Assembly (NCBI GenBank): GCA_039934635.1
Contig: JBDTLT010000222.1
Coordinates: 1-9,143, forward strand
Direction of reading: 5' to 3'
DNA length: 9,143 nucleotides
Source of the DNA: DATLFA01 sp039934635
GTDB taxonomy: Bacteria; Actinomycetota; Acidimicrobiia; Acidimicrobiales; WLNW01
Part shown: positions 1 to 6,220 of the stretch, one piece after another
Position numbering within the stretch: the stretch's first letter is position 1
Layout: the number at the start of each line of letters is the position of its first letter
Notes under the pieces: model-generated
Databases searched by the model: none
Told to the model about the DNA's origin: nothing
The model's input: only the letters and a program-made list of their open reading frames with translations
Position numbers and translations under genes: made by a program

Positions 1-43
1 ATGACCGTCGTCTACGCTCGCCCCGTACTACCGGGGGCAGCGT

Positions 44-1234
44 ATGCACGTCGATCTTTCAACTGAACAACGAGCACTCCAAAACGAGTTGCGCGAGTAC
101 TTCACCAACCTCATGACACCCGAGGTCAAGGCGAAGATCCGTTCGTCCGAAGAGGCAGAGAACAAGGAATACAAGGCGCTGATTCGCCAAGTGGGGGCCG
201 ACGGCTGGTTGGGCACGGGCTGGCCCAAGGAGTATGGCGGCAAGGGCTTCACGCCGATCGAGAACTACATCTTCTTGAACGAGGCGCAGTCGGCCGGATG
301 TCCGATCCCGTTCCTCACGCTCAACACGGTCGGCCCCACCATCCGCGCGTTCGGCACAACCGAACAAAAAGACTTCTTCCTACCGAAGATCCTCAAAGGC
401 GATCTGCATTTCTCGATCGGCTACAGCGAACCCGAGGCGGGCACCGACCTCGCGGCGCTCAAGACCCGCGCGGTTCGCGACGGCGACGAATGGGTCATCA
501 ATGGGCAAAAGCTCTTCACGAGCCTCGCCTACAACGCGGACTACGTCTGGCTTGCGGCGCGCACCGATCCCGAAGCTCCCGCGCACAAAGGCATCACGAT
601 CTTCGCCGTGCCCACCACCGACCCCGGCTTCAAGATCCAGCCTTACATCACAATGGGTGCCGGCCACACGACGGCCACGTTCTACGACAACGTACGGGTA
701 CCGCTCAACGCGGTCATGGGCGAAGTCAACGGCGGATGGAACCTCATCACCAACCAGCTCAACCACGAGCGGGTCTCGCTCCTGTCGTCGGGCGGCATGA
801 TCAATCTCGTCGATCAAGCCATCGCTTGGGCCAAGAGCGAACGCCTCGCCGACGGCCGCCGCGTGATCGACCAAGAGTGGGCGCAGATCAAATTGGCCGA
901 ATGCAAGGCACGCGTGCGGTTCCTCGATCTCTTCAACTGGAAGGTTGCCTACAACCTCACCAACAAGAAAACGTTGAACCCCGCCGAGGCGTCGGCCATC
1001 AAGGTCTTCGGCTCCGAGTCGTTCCGGCTCATCTACAAGCTGCTCACCGAAGTCTTCGGCGCCACCGGCCATCTGCGTCCGGGCTCTCCCGGCGCCATCC
1101 TCGCCGGGCGCGTCGAAGAGAGCTACCGCGGCTGCTGGGTGCTCACGTTCGGCGGCGGCACCAACGAGATACAGCGCGACATCATCGGCATGGCCGGCCT
1201 CGGTCTGCCCCGCGAACGACGCCGCAAGGACTAG
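44..1234 (+). CDS. Acyl-CoA dehydrogenase, catalytic subunit of a two-gene pair (FadE26/ChsE4-like)
   Basis: FAD-dependent enzyme expected to introduce the 2,3-trans double bond into an acyl-CoA in beta-oxidation-type catabolism in the cytosol. The 396-residue protein spans the whole family fold. The helical N-domain carries the GWPKEYGG motif. The middle domain has the flavin-contacting SIGYSEPEAGTDLA stretch, followed by NGQKLFTS. The C-domain ends with FGGGTNEIQRDIIG near residues 369-382. The usual MCAD-type catalytic Glu of the EGT motif is Gly here. A Glu precedes the helix-G Arg instead (NHER, E242), as in isovaleryl-CoA dehydrogenase and, from memory, mycobacterial ChsE4. Length and many motifs match FadE26/ChsE4, which acts on cholesterol side-chain CoA esters with FadE27. 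The ATG has a weak G-rich Shine-Dalgarno (33-37). The next gene, 14 bases downstream, is the matching second subunit. The family is certain; the substrate is inference. Confidence 0.95.
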   Translation: MHVDLSTEQRALQNELREYFTNLMTPEVKAKIRSSEEAENKEYKALIRQVGADGWLGTGWPKEYGGKGFTPIENYIFLNEAQSAGCPIPFLTLNTVGPTIRAFGTTEQKDFFLPKILKGDLHFSIGYSEPEAGTDLAALKTRAVRDGDEWVINGQKLFTSLAYNADYVWLAARTDPEAPAHKGITIFAVPTTDPGFKIQPYITMGAGHTTATFYDNVRVPLNAVMGEVNGGWNLITNQLNHERVSLLSSGGMINLVDQAIAWAKSERLADGRRVIDQEWAQIKLAECKARVRFLDLFNWKVAYNLTNKKTLNPAEASAIKVFGSESFRLIYKLLTEVFGATGHLRPGSPGAILAGRVEESYRGCWVLTFGGGTNEIQRDIIGMAGLGLPRERRRKD

Positions 1235-1248
1235 AGGGCAACAGATCC

Positions 1249-2352
1249 ATGGACTTCAATCTCGACGAGACACAACAAGAGATCGCGGATCTTGCGCTGC
1301 GCATTCTCGAAGACCGCGTCGACCACAACCGGCTCAAAGAAGTCGAAGCCGGCACCGACTGGTTCGATCGCGAAACGTACGCCGAGCTCGCCAAAGCGGG
1401 ACTCGTCGGCATCGCACTGCGCGAAGACGTCGGCGGCGGCGCGATGACCCTCATCGAAGCCGGGCTCGTTGTCGAGCAACAAGGTCGCACCGTCGCGCCG
1501 ATGCCGTTGCTGCCGACCATCGTCGCGGCACTCACCATCGACGAGTTCGGCACCGGACCACAACGCAAGCAGTACCTACCCGGCGTGTGCGACGGCACGA
1601 TCGTGCTGTCGATCGCACTGCAGGAGTACCTCAACGACGACCCGCTCGCGCCCACCGCGACCGCCAAGAAGACCGGCTCGTCGTGGACCATCACCGGGCA
1701 AAAGGTGATGGTCGAAGGAGCCCAGCACGCGCATCGGATACTCGTCGCGGCCAAGGCAGGGCGCGGGGTCGGTGTGTTCCTCGTCGATCCAAATGGGCCG
1801 GGCGTCGACTTGGTGCGGGGCGTCACGAGCCGCAAGGAACCGGTGCACGAACTCCATCTCGACGGCGTCGTCGCCACCGACATCCTCGGCTCATCGGCCA
1901 GCGGGGCCGAAATCCTTGCGTTCGCCTACCAGCGCGCCCTCGGGCTTCTGTGTGCGACGCAGGCGGGTGTCACCGATCGCGAATTACGCCTCACTGCGAA
2001 GTACGCGACCGAACGCCATCAGTTCGGCAAGCCCATTGCCACGTTCCAAGCGGTCACCCAACGCTTGGCCAACTGCTACATCGATGTCGAGGCAGTCAAG
2101 CTCACGTCGTACTCCGCGCTGTGGCGCCTCGCCAACGGGTTCGACGCCACCGAAGACCTCCGCATCGCCAAATGGTTTGCGTCCGATCAGGCGCACCTCG
2201 TCGCTCACGCCTGCCAACACATCCACGGTGGGGCCGGCGTCGACATCGAGAACCCGCTGCATCGCTACACGCTCTGGAACAAGCATCTCGAAGGGTCGCT
2301 GGGCGCGGGCACCGCTTCGTTGCGCTCGTTGGGGCAACTACTCGCGGGCTAG
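1249..2352 (+). CDS. Acyl-CoA dehydrogenase, partner subunit (FadE27/ChsE5-like)
   Basis: A 367-residue acyl-CoA dehydrogenase paralogue, shorter and more diverged than the preceding one, as in alpha2-beta2 enzymes such as ChsE4-ChsE5 and ChsE1-ChsE2. The ATG at 1249 gives the MDF start common in this subunit type and has GAGGG (1234-1238) upstream. The reading frame is open further upstream, but that part translates to arginine-rich non-homologous sequence out of frame with the first gene. Visible family features are REDVGGG, ITGQKVMV, ATERHQFGKPIATFQAV (about residues 253-267, FAD/partner contact) and HIHGGAGVD (324-332). At the helix-G catalytic-base position there is Gln (Q228 before R229). 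A Glu (E348, in LEGS) sits where MCAD has its base, as I recall for FadE27. In known heteromers this subunit supplies FAD and structural contacts rather than the base. Translation is probably coupled to gene 1. Confidence 0.93.
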   Translation: MDFNLDETQQEIADLALRILEDRVDHNRLKEVEAGTDWFDRETYAELAKAGLVGIALREDVGGGAMTLIEAGLVVEQQGRTVAPMPLLPTIVAALTIDEFGTGPQRKQYLPGVCDGTIVLSIALQEYLNDDPLAPTATAKKTGSSWTITGQKVMVEGAQHAHRILVAAKAGRGVGVFLVDPNGPGVDLVRGVTSRKEPVHELHLDGVVATDILGSSASGAEILAFAYQRALGLLCATQAGVTDRELRLTAKYATERHQFGKPIATFQAVTQRLANCYIDVEAVKLTSYSALWRLANGFDATEDLRIAKWFASDQAHLVAHACQHIHGGAGVDIENPLHRYTLWNKHLEGSLGAGTASLRSLGQLLAG

Positions 2353-2389
2353 CAGCCACCTTGCCCCCATCGCGGAGATCAATCTGACT

Positions 2390-3757
2390 GTGCAGCACTT
2401 CGATCTCGTCATCATCGGCGCCGGTTCGGGCAACACGATGCTCACGCCGTTCTTCGACAACTCGAAGGTGGCGATCATCGAGCGCGACCTCTTCGGTGGC
2501 ACCTGTATGAACCGCGGTTGCATCCCGTCGAAGATGTACGTGTATGCCGCCGACATCGCCGACCTCGCGCGGTACGGTCCACGACTCGGGGTCAACACGC
2601 GCTTCGACGGCGCTGACTGGCCGGCGATTCGTGATCGCATCTTCGATCGCATCGACCCGATCGCGGTCAACGGCGAAAAGTACCGGTTGAGCCAACGCAA
2701 CGTGACCGTCTTCAAGACCACCACGAGATTCGTCGGGCACAAGCAGCTGGCAGTCGACGACGAGATCATCACCGGCGACCACATCGTGATCGCGGCCGGC
2801 TCACGAGCCCGACTGCCCATGGCCCCCGGTTTCGACCGCCTGAGCTACGAGACCTCCGACACGATCATGCGGCTCGACAAGCTGCCCGAGCACCTCATCG
2901 TGATGGGTGGTGGCTATATCGCCAGCGAGATGGCGCACGTCTTCGGTTCTCTCGGCAGCCGGGTGACGATCGTGCACCGATCCCCCGTGTTGTTGCGTAA
3001 CGAGGACGACGCCATCGCCATGCGATTCACCGAGGTCTATGGGCACCGCTTCGAAGTATTGACGTCGACACAGGTCCTCGCGGCGCGCCAGTCCGGCGGC
3101 GCGATCGAGCTCGATGTCTCCGTCGACGGCGATCACCGCACGATTCGCGGCGACTGCCTCTTGGTTGCCGTCGGTCGCATCCCGAATGGCGACGAGTTGA
3201 TGGTGACCGCGAGCGGCGTGACACTCGATGGTTCTGGCTTCGTCGAGACCGACGAACATCTCTGCACCGCCGTCGACGGCATCTGGGCGCTCGGCGACAT
3301 CACCAATCCCGCGATGCTCAAACACACGGCCAACGCCGAGGCCAAACTGATCGCGCACAACATCGAGCATCCCGCCGCGCGGCAATCGATCGAACGACGC
3401 TTCGTGCCCCACGCCGTGTTCGGCCATCCGCAAGTCGCCAGCGTGGGCGCGACCGAACGCGACCTACGCGATCGCGGCATCCCCTACGTCGCGTCGCAGC
3501 GCAACTACTCCGACACCGCGTACGGCTGGGCGATGGAAGACACCGAGAGCTTTTGCAAGGTGCTCGCGCATCGCGACACACGACAGCTGCTCGGCGCACA
3601 CATCATCGGACCGCAGGCTTCGACGCTGCTGCAGCAACTCGTGCAAGGCATGCGCTTCGGTCAAACCGTCGAAGAGATGGCCTACGAACAGCTCTACACG
3701 CATCCGGCACTGAACGAAGTCGTCGAGCAGGCTCTGCTCGGCTTGTGCGAAAGGTAG
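2390..3757 (+). CDS. mtr: Mycothione reductase
   Basis: NADPH- and FAD-dependent reductase of mycothiol disulfide, the actinobacterial counterpart of glutathione reductase, active in the cytosol. About 455 residues, the usual length. The N-terminal FAD motif is GAGSGN (residues 10-15). The redox-active disulfide lies in GGTCMNRGCIPSK (C39, C44). The second dinucleotide-binding motif is GGGYIASE (173-180), the second FAD motif ends in ALGDI, and the C-terminal HPALNE supplies the catalytic His-Glu pair (H438, E443). Signatures specific to Mtr rather than lipoamide dehydrogenase, recalled from the M. tuberculosis enzyme, are GSGN, RIDPIA, ETSDTIMR, AYGWAMEDT and GAHIIGPQAS. The GTG at 2390 is the start I prefer. 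A GGAG at 2374-2377 lies 12 bases upstream, while a CTG at 2384 would be better spaced. The frame is open far upstream inside gene 2, but that part is not homologous. It sits 37 bases after the acyl-CoA dehydrogenase pair and 6 bases before the SDR gene. Confidence 0.93.
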   Translation: MQHFDLVIIGAGSGNTMLTPFFDNSKVAIIERDLFGGTCMNRGCIPSKMYVYAADIADLARYGPRLGVNTRFDGADWPAIRDRIFDRIDPIAVNGEKYRLSQRNVTVFKTTTRFVGHKQLAVDDEIITGDHIVIAAGSRARLPMAPGFDRLSYETSDTIMRLDKLPEHLIVMGGGYIASEMAHVFGSLGSRVTIVHRSPVLLRNEDDAIAMRFTEVYGHRFEVLTSTQVLAARQSGGAIELDVSVDGDHRTIRGDCLLVAVGRIPNGDELMVTASGVTLDGSGFVETDEHLCTAVDGIWALGDITNPAMLKHTANAEAKLIAHNIEHPAARQSIERRFVPHAVFGHPQVASVGATERDLRDRGIPYVASQRNYSDTAYGWAMEDTESFCKVLAHRDTRQLLGAHIIGPQASTLLQQLVQGMRFGQTVEEMAYEQLYTHPALNEVVEQALLGLCER

Positions 3758-3763
3758 CAACGA

Positions 3764-4633
3764 ATGCGCGACCTCCAAGGTAAGACCGCGGTCATCACCG
3801 GCGCCGCCAGCGGCATGGGGCGTGCGTTCACCGACCGCCTCGCCCGCGCCGGCATGCGCGTCGTGCTCGGCGATATCGAGCAGGCCGCGTTGCAAACCGC
3901 TGTCACCGAACTCGAAGCGCAAGGCGCGACTGCGGTCGGTGTGGTGACCGACGTGTCGAAAGAAAGCGACATGAACGCACTTCAGGCTCGGGCGATCGAG
4001 CAGTTCGGATCGGTCGATGTGGTGTGTCTCAACGCGGGCGTCGCGGGTGGCACCGGCCCGATGGAGTCGCTCACCGTCGGTGATTGGCAATGGACGCTGG
4101 GCGTCAATCTCTGGGGCATCATTCACGGCGTGCACACGTTCGTACCCGACCTCAAGCGTCAGAACAGCGGGCACGTCGTGATCACCGCGTCGATCGCAGG
4201 GCTCACGTCGTTCCCGAATATGGGTCCTTACAACGTCACCAAACACAGCGCCGTCGCCATCGCCGAAACGCTGTTCTCCGAGCTGCGCGATCAAGGCTCG
4301 GCGGTGAGCGTGAGTTGTCTCTGTCCCGGCATCGTCCGCACGAACATCATCACGTCCGAACGCAACCGACCCGAGGCCCTCCGGCGTCCGCTCATGGAGC
4401 CCGAACGCACGAACGAAGACCTCGATCGAGGGCGCGCGTCGTACGAGATCTTCACGAACGCCAAGCCGCCCCACGAGGTCGCCGATCTCGTCCACGACGC
4501 CATCGTCGAAGACCGGTTCTGGATCCTCACCGACGAAGTTTTCACGCCCGAGATCAACCGCCGCCTCGAGTCCATCCGCGACCGCACCGAACCCACGGCA
4601 CGAGGCACTTTGCTCGATGTCTACTTCAAGTAG
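3764..4633 (+). CDS. SDR family NAD(P)-dependent oxidoreductase
   Basis: A classical short-chain dehydrogenase/reductase of 289 residues, probably interconverting a hydroxyl and a ketone using NAD(P)(H). The Rossmann glycine motif is TGAASGMG (12-19). An Asp after the second strand (D37 in GDIE) favours NAD(H). The NAG motif is at 90-92, catalytic Asn at N115, Ser at S143, and the YNVTK active site gives Y156 and K160. PGIVRTNI follows at 188-195. The C-terminal 40 or so residues extend beyond the minimal 250-residue fold, as in many actinobacterial catabolic SDRs. A Shine-Dalgarno GAAAGG (3749-3754) lies within the end of mtr, so translation is likely coupled. Its last 17 bases overlap the next gene. 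The substrate cannot be read from sequence; a hydroxyacyl-CoA or hydroxysteroid substrate would fit the operon but is only inference. Confidence 0.92.
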   Translation: MRDLQGKTAVITGAASGMGRAFTDRLARAGMRVVLGDIEQAALQTAVTELEAQGATAVGVVTDVSKESDMNALQARAIEQFGSVDVVCLNAGVAGGTGPMESLTVGDWQWTLGVNLWGIIHGVHTFVPDLKRQNSGHVVITASIAGLTSFPNMGPYNVTKHSAVAIAETLFSELRDQGSAVSVSCLCPGIVRTNIITSERNRPEALRRPLMEPERTNEDLDRGRASYEIFTNAKPPHEVADLVHDAIVEDRFWILTDEVFTPEINRRLESIRDRTEPTARGTLLDVYFK

Positions 4634-5315
4634 AGGTCGAGACTTCAACCCTCGAGCACTGGTCGAGGGTCCGGTTTGGGGGGTGGTCTACGCCGCGGGT
4701 GCGGGACAACGCTTCGGCGGCTTCAAGCAATTCGAACGGATCGGCGAGGCTCGTTTGGTCGACCGCTGCCTCGCCGCACTGGCGCCCGTGTGCGATCACC
4801 TGGTGGTCGTGTTACCCGCTGCGGTCGTCTGGGACGGCCCGCGGGTTGACGCCGCCGTCACCGGAGGTGCAACGAATCCCGAGTCGGTCCGCGCCGGCGT
4901 CACCGCGGTGGCCGCTGACGCGGGTGTGATCGTGTTGCATTCGCCGAGTCATCCACTCGCTACGCCCGCGCTCGTACGGCGCGTCGTCGCACATCTCGCC
5001 GCGGGCGTCGATGGGGTGTGCGCCATCGCGCCGCTGCATGACGCGCTGCGCCGACTCGATGACCACGGCAACATCGTCGAGGCATTGCCGAAGGCGAACG
5101 TCGTATCGATACAGATGCCGTTGGCATTCCGCGCCGACGTGTTGCGCGCGGCGCTCGCCGCCGACACCTCAGACAGCGACGCGCAGACCATCGTCGAACG
5201 CCATGGTGGACGCATCGGCACAATCGTCGGTGAGCCGACCAACATCCACGTCACGACGCGTGGCGAGCTAGCGATGGCGCGACACCTCGCACCGATGCTC
5301 GACCACGTCGACTGA
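4617..5315 (+). CDS. Divergent IspD-like cytidylyltransferase family protein (altered active site)
   Basis: A 232-residue member of the IspD/TarI nucleotidyltransferase family. IspD joins CTP and methylerythritol phosphate in isoprenoid synthesis, but this protein may not do that. Conserved: the N-terminal nucleotide loop AAGAGQRFGGFKQF (26-39, with R32 and K37), the ribose-binding TGGATNPESVRAG (82-94), an Asp in APLHDALRR (D142), and the C-terminal NIHVTT. By hand alignment to remembered E. coli IspD: HDAARP becomes HSPSHP (D106 to S109, R109 to H112), T140 becomes A143, R157 becomes K159, T165 becomes M167, and the C-terminal NIKV Lys (K213) becomes H211. The P before KQ is also lost. The ATG at 4617 lies inside the SDR gene, with GAGG at 4602-4605. 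The domain proper begins near residue 20, so a later start such as GTG 4683 is possible but would trim the first strand. Family membership is solid; function is unknown. Confidence 0.8.
   Translation: MSTSSRGRDFNPRALVEGPVWGVVYAAGAGQRFGGFKQFERIGEARLVDRCLAALAPVCDHLVVVLPAAVVWDGPRVDAAVTGGATNPESVRAGVTAVAADAGVIVLHSPSHPLATPALVRRVVAHLAAGVDGVCAIAPLHDALRRLDDHGNIVEALPKANVVSIQMPLAFRADVLRAALAADTSDSDAQTIVERHGGRIGTIVGEPTNIHVTTRGELAMARHLAPMLDHVD
4648..4670 (+). other. Perfect hairpin at the start of the IspD-like gene
   Basis: An 8-base-pair perfect inverted repeat, ACCCTCGA (4648-4655) and TCGAGGGT (4663-4670), with a 7-base loop. It lies 15 bases after the SDR stop and covers codons 11-18 of the IspD-like frame as called. 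No T-run follows, so it is not a canonical terminator. It could tune translation of the IspD-like protein, mark an mRNA processing site, or be chance. Confidence 0.4.
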
Positions 5316-5318
5316 CGT

Positions 5319-6119
5319 TCAGGTCACGCAGTCAACGGCGCCCCCGTCGACTCTGAGATGCAGACCGTTCAAATGCCAACCGGCGTCGCTCACGACAAAC
5401 GCGATCACCCGGCCGATGTCCTCGGTGGTTGGCACCCGCCCGGTGGGATTCGGCATGGACTCGACCATCAGCGTCTGCAACGACGCCCAGTCGGTGGCCG
5501 TGCCCTTGCGTTCAGCGCGTTCGCGAAACGAGGCGATGACCTCATCGGTTGCGATGATGCCGGGACTGATTGTGTTCACCGTGATGCCCGTGCCTGCAAG
5601 CTCCTTCATGAGGCTCACGGTGGTTCCCGGTAGCGCAGTCTTTGCCGAGTAGTACGCGGGCATATTCGATCGAGGGCGCGTCGCACCGATCGTCGAGAGG
5701 AACACCACGCGTCCCCATCCGCGCTCGCGCATGCCGGGCACGAACCGCTGCACCATGCGAAACGCGGAGACGACGTTCTTGTCGAATTGTTCGTGCCAGC
5801 TCTGAGCGGTGTCGTCGAACCATCCCGCGCCTTCGGCGACGCCGTAGTTGTTGATCAACACGTCGACGTCATGGCCCAGTGTGCGCACTGCTTCGGCGAC
5901 TGCATCGGCCCCCTCATCGGTGCAGATGTCGCCCACGACCGCTTCGGCCCGGCCACCGCGTTCGCGGATGTCGGCCACCACCTGCTCGGTGTTGGCACTC
6001 ACGAATCCGTGAACCAGCACCGTCGCACCTTCGCCGGCCAACACTCGAGCCGTACCGGCACCCGTACCTCGACTCGCGCCTGTGATCAACACCACTCGCC
6101 CGTTCAAACCCAGATCCAC
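5319..6119 (-). CDS. SDR family oxidoreductase (FabG-like)
   Basis: A classical short-chain dehydrogenase/reductase of 266 residues, predicted to be a cytosolic NAD(P)(H)-dependent ketone/alcohol oxidoreductase. Visible motifs are TGASRGTG (13-20), a NNYG variant of the NNAG motif (90-93), catalytic Asn N115, Ser S142 in LST, the YYSAK active site (Y156, K160), SPGIIATD (185-192) and the typical C-terminal LRVDGG (255-260). The start is GTG at 6119, giving a normal N-terminus two residues after a short gap from a GGGGG run (6124-6128 on the + strand). The frame stays open to 6272, but the upstream part is arginine- and cysteine-rich, is not SDR-like and overlaps aroC. Unlike many FabG proteins, VHGF lacks the Arg that often follows VHG and binds the NADPH phosphate. 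It is convergent with the operon (3-base gap) and divergent from aroC. Substrate unknown. Confidence 0.9.
   Translation of the reverse strand: MDLGLNGRVVLITGASRGTGAGTARVLAGEGATVLVHGFVSANTEQVVADIRERGGRAEAVVGDICTDEGADAVAEAVRTLGHDVDVLINNYGVAEGAGWFDDTAQSWHEQFDKNVVSAFRMVQRFVPGMRERGWGRVVFLSTIGATRPRSNMPAYYSAKTALPGTTVSLMKELAGTGITVNTISPGIIATDEVIASFRERAERKGTATDWASLQTLMVESMPNPTGRVPTTEDIGRVIAFVVSDAGWHLNGLHLRVDGGAVDCVT
5330..5352. terminator. Possible hairpin between convergent genes
   Basis: An imperfect inverted repeat pairs 5330-5338 with 5344-5352 (8 of 9 pairs, one A-C mismatch, 5-base loop). It begins 15 bases after the IspD-like stop, where the five-gene operon should end. It lies inside the last codons of the opposite-strand SDR. 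No U-tract follows on either strand, so termination is only a suggestion; the coding constraint on the conserved GGAVD end could explain part of the symmetry. Confidence 0.22.
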
Positions 6120-6220
6120 CGTGCCCCCAATAACTCGATGATCGCCCGCTCGGCGCCCTATGCTCGCCGCACCGGCTCGTCGCCCGCCAGCTTGCGGGCG
6201 CTCGTACTCGCCGGCACCAC
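6120..6220. promoter_or_regulatory. Divergent intergenic region between SDR and aroC
   Basis: This 101-base spacer must contain promoters for both divergent genes. Towards aroC, TATGCT at 6159-6164 fits the TANNNT form of a -10 element, but I see no good -35. A perfect 7-base-pair hairpin (6181-6187 with 6194-6200, 6-base loop) lies 20 bases before the aroC ATG. No purine-rich Shine-Dalgarno precedes that ATG. Towards the SDR, no convincing -10 is visible. Confidence 0.35.

Noticed and set aside
1..66. Short frame from the ATG at position 1 to TGA 64-66, or the tail of an upstream gene.
   Set aside because: It is too short to judge. An upstream gene could end at 2-4, 64-66 or 114-116, depending on frame, and the sequence gives no homology clue.
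83..90. AAC-GA-GTT, resembling the core of a KstR operator.
   Set aside because: It lies inside codons of the first gene, only the six core bases match, and such matches are frequent by chance.
298..1248. Long + strand open frame continuous with the second acyl-CoA dehydrogenase, suggesting a 684-residue fusion.
   Set aside because: The upstream part is Arg/His-rich, is out of frame with gene 1, which has clear homology there, and shows no domain. It is a GC-rich shadow.
3464..4648. Long - strand open frame of 394 codons opposite mtr and the SDR gene.
   Set aside because: It lies antisense to two genes with strong motifs and has no recognisable domain.
4617..5315. Plain annotation as the housekeeping isoprenoid enzyme IspD.
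   Set aside because: The family fold is present, but several canonical active-site residues differ, so the specific enzymatic name is not justified.
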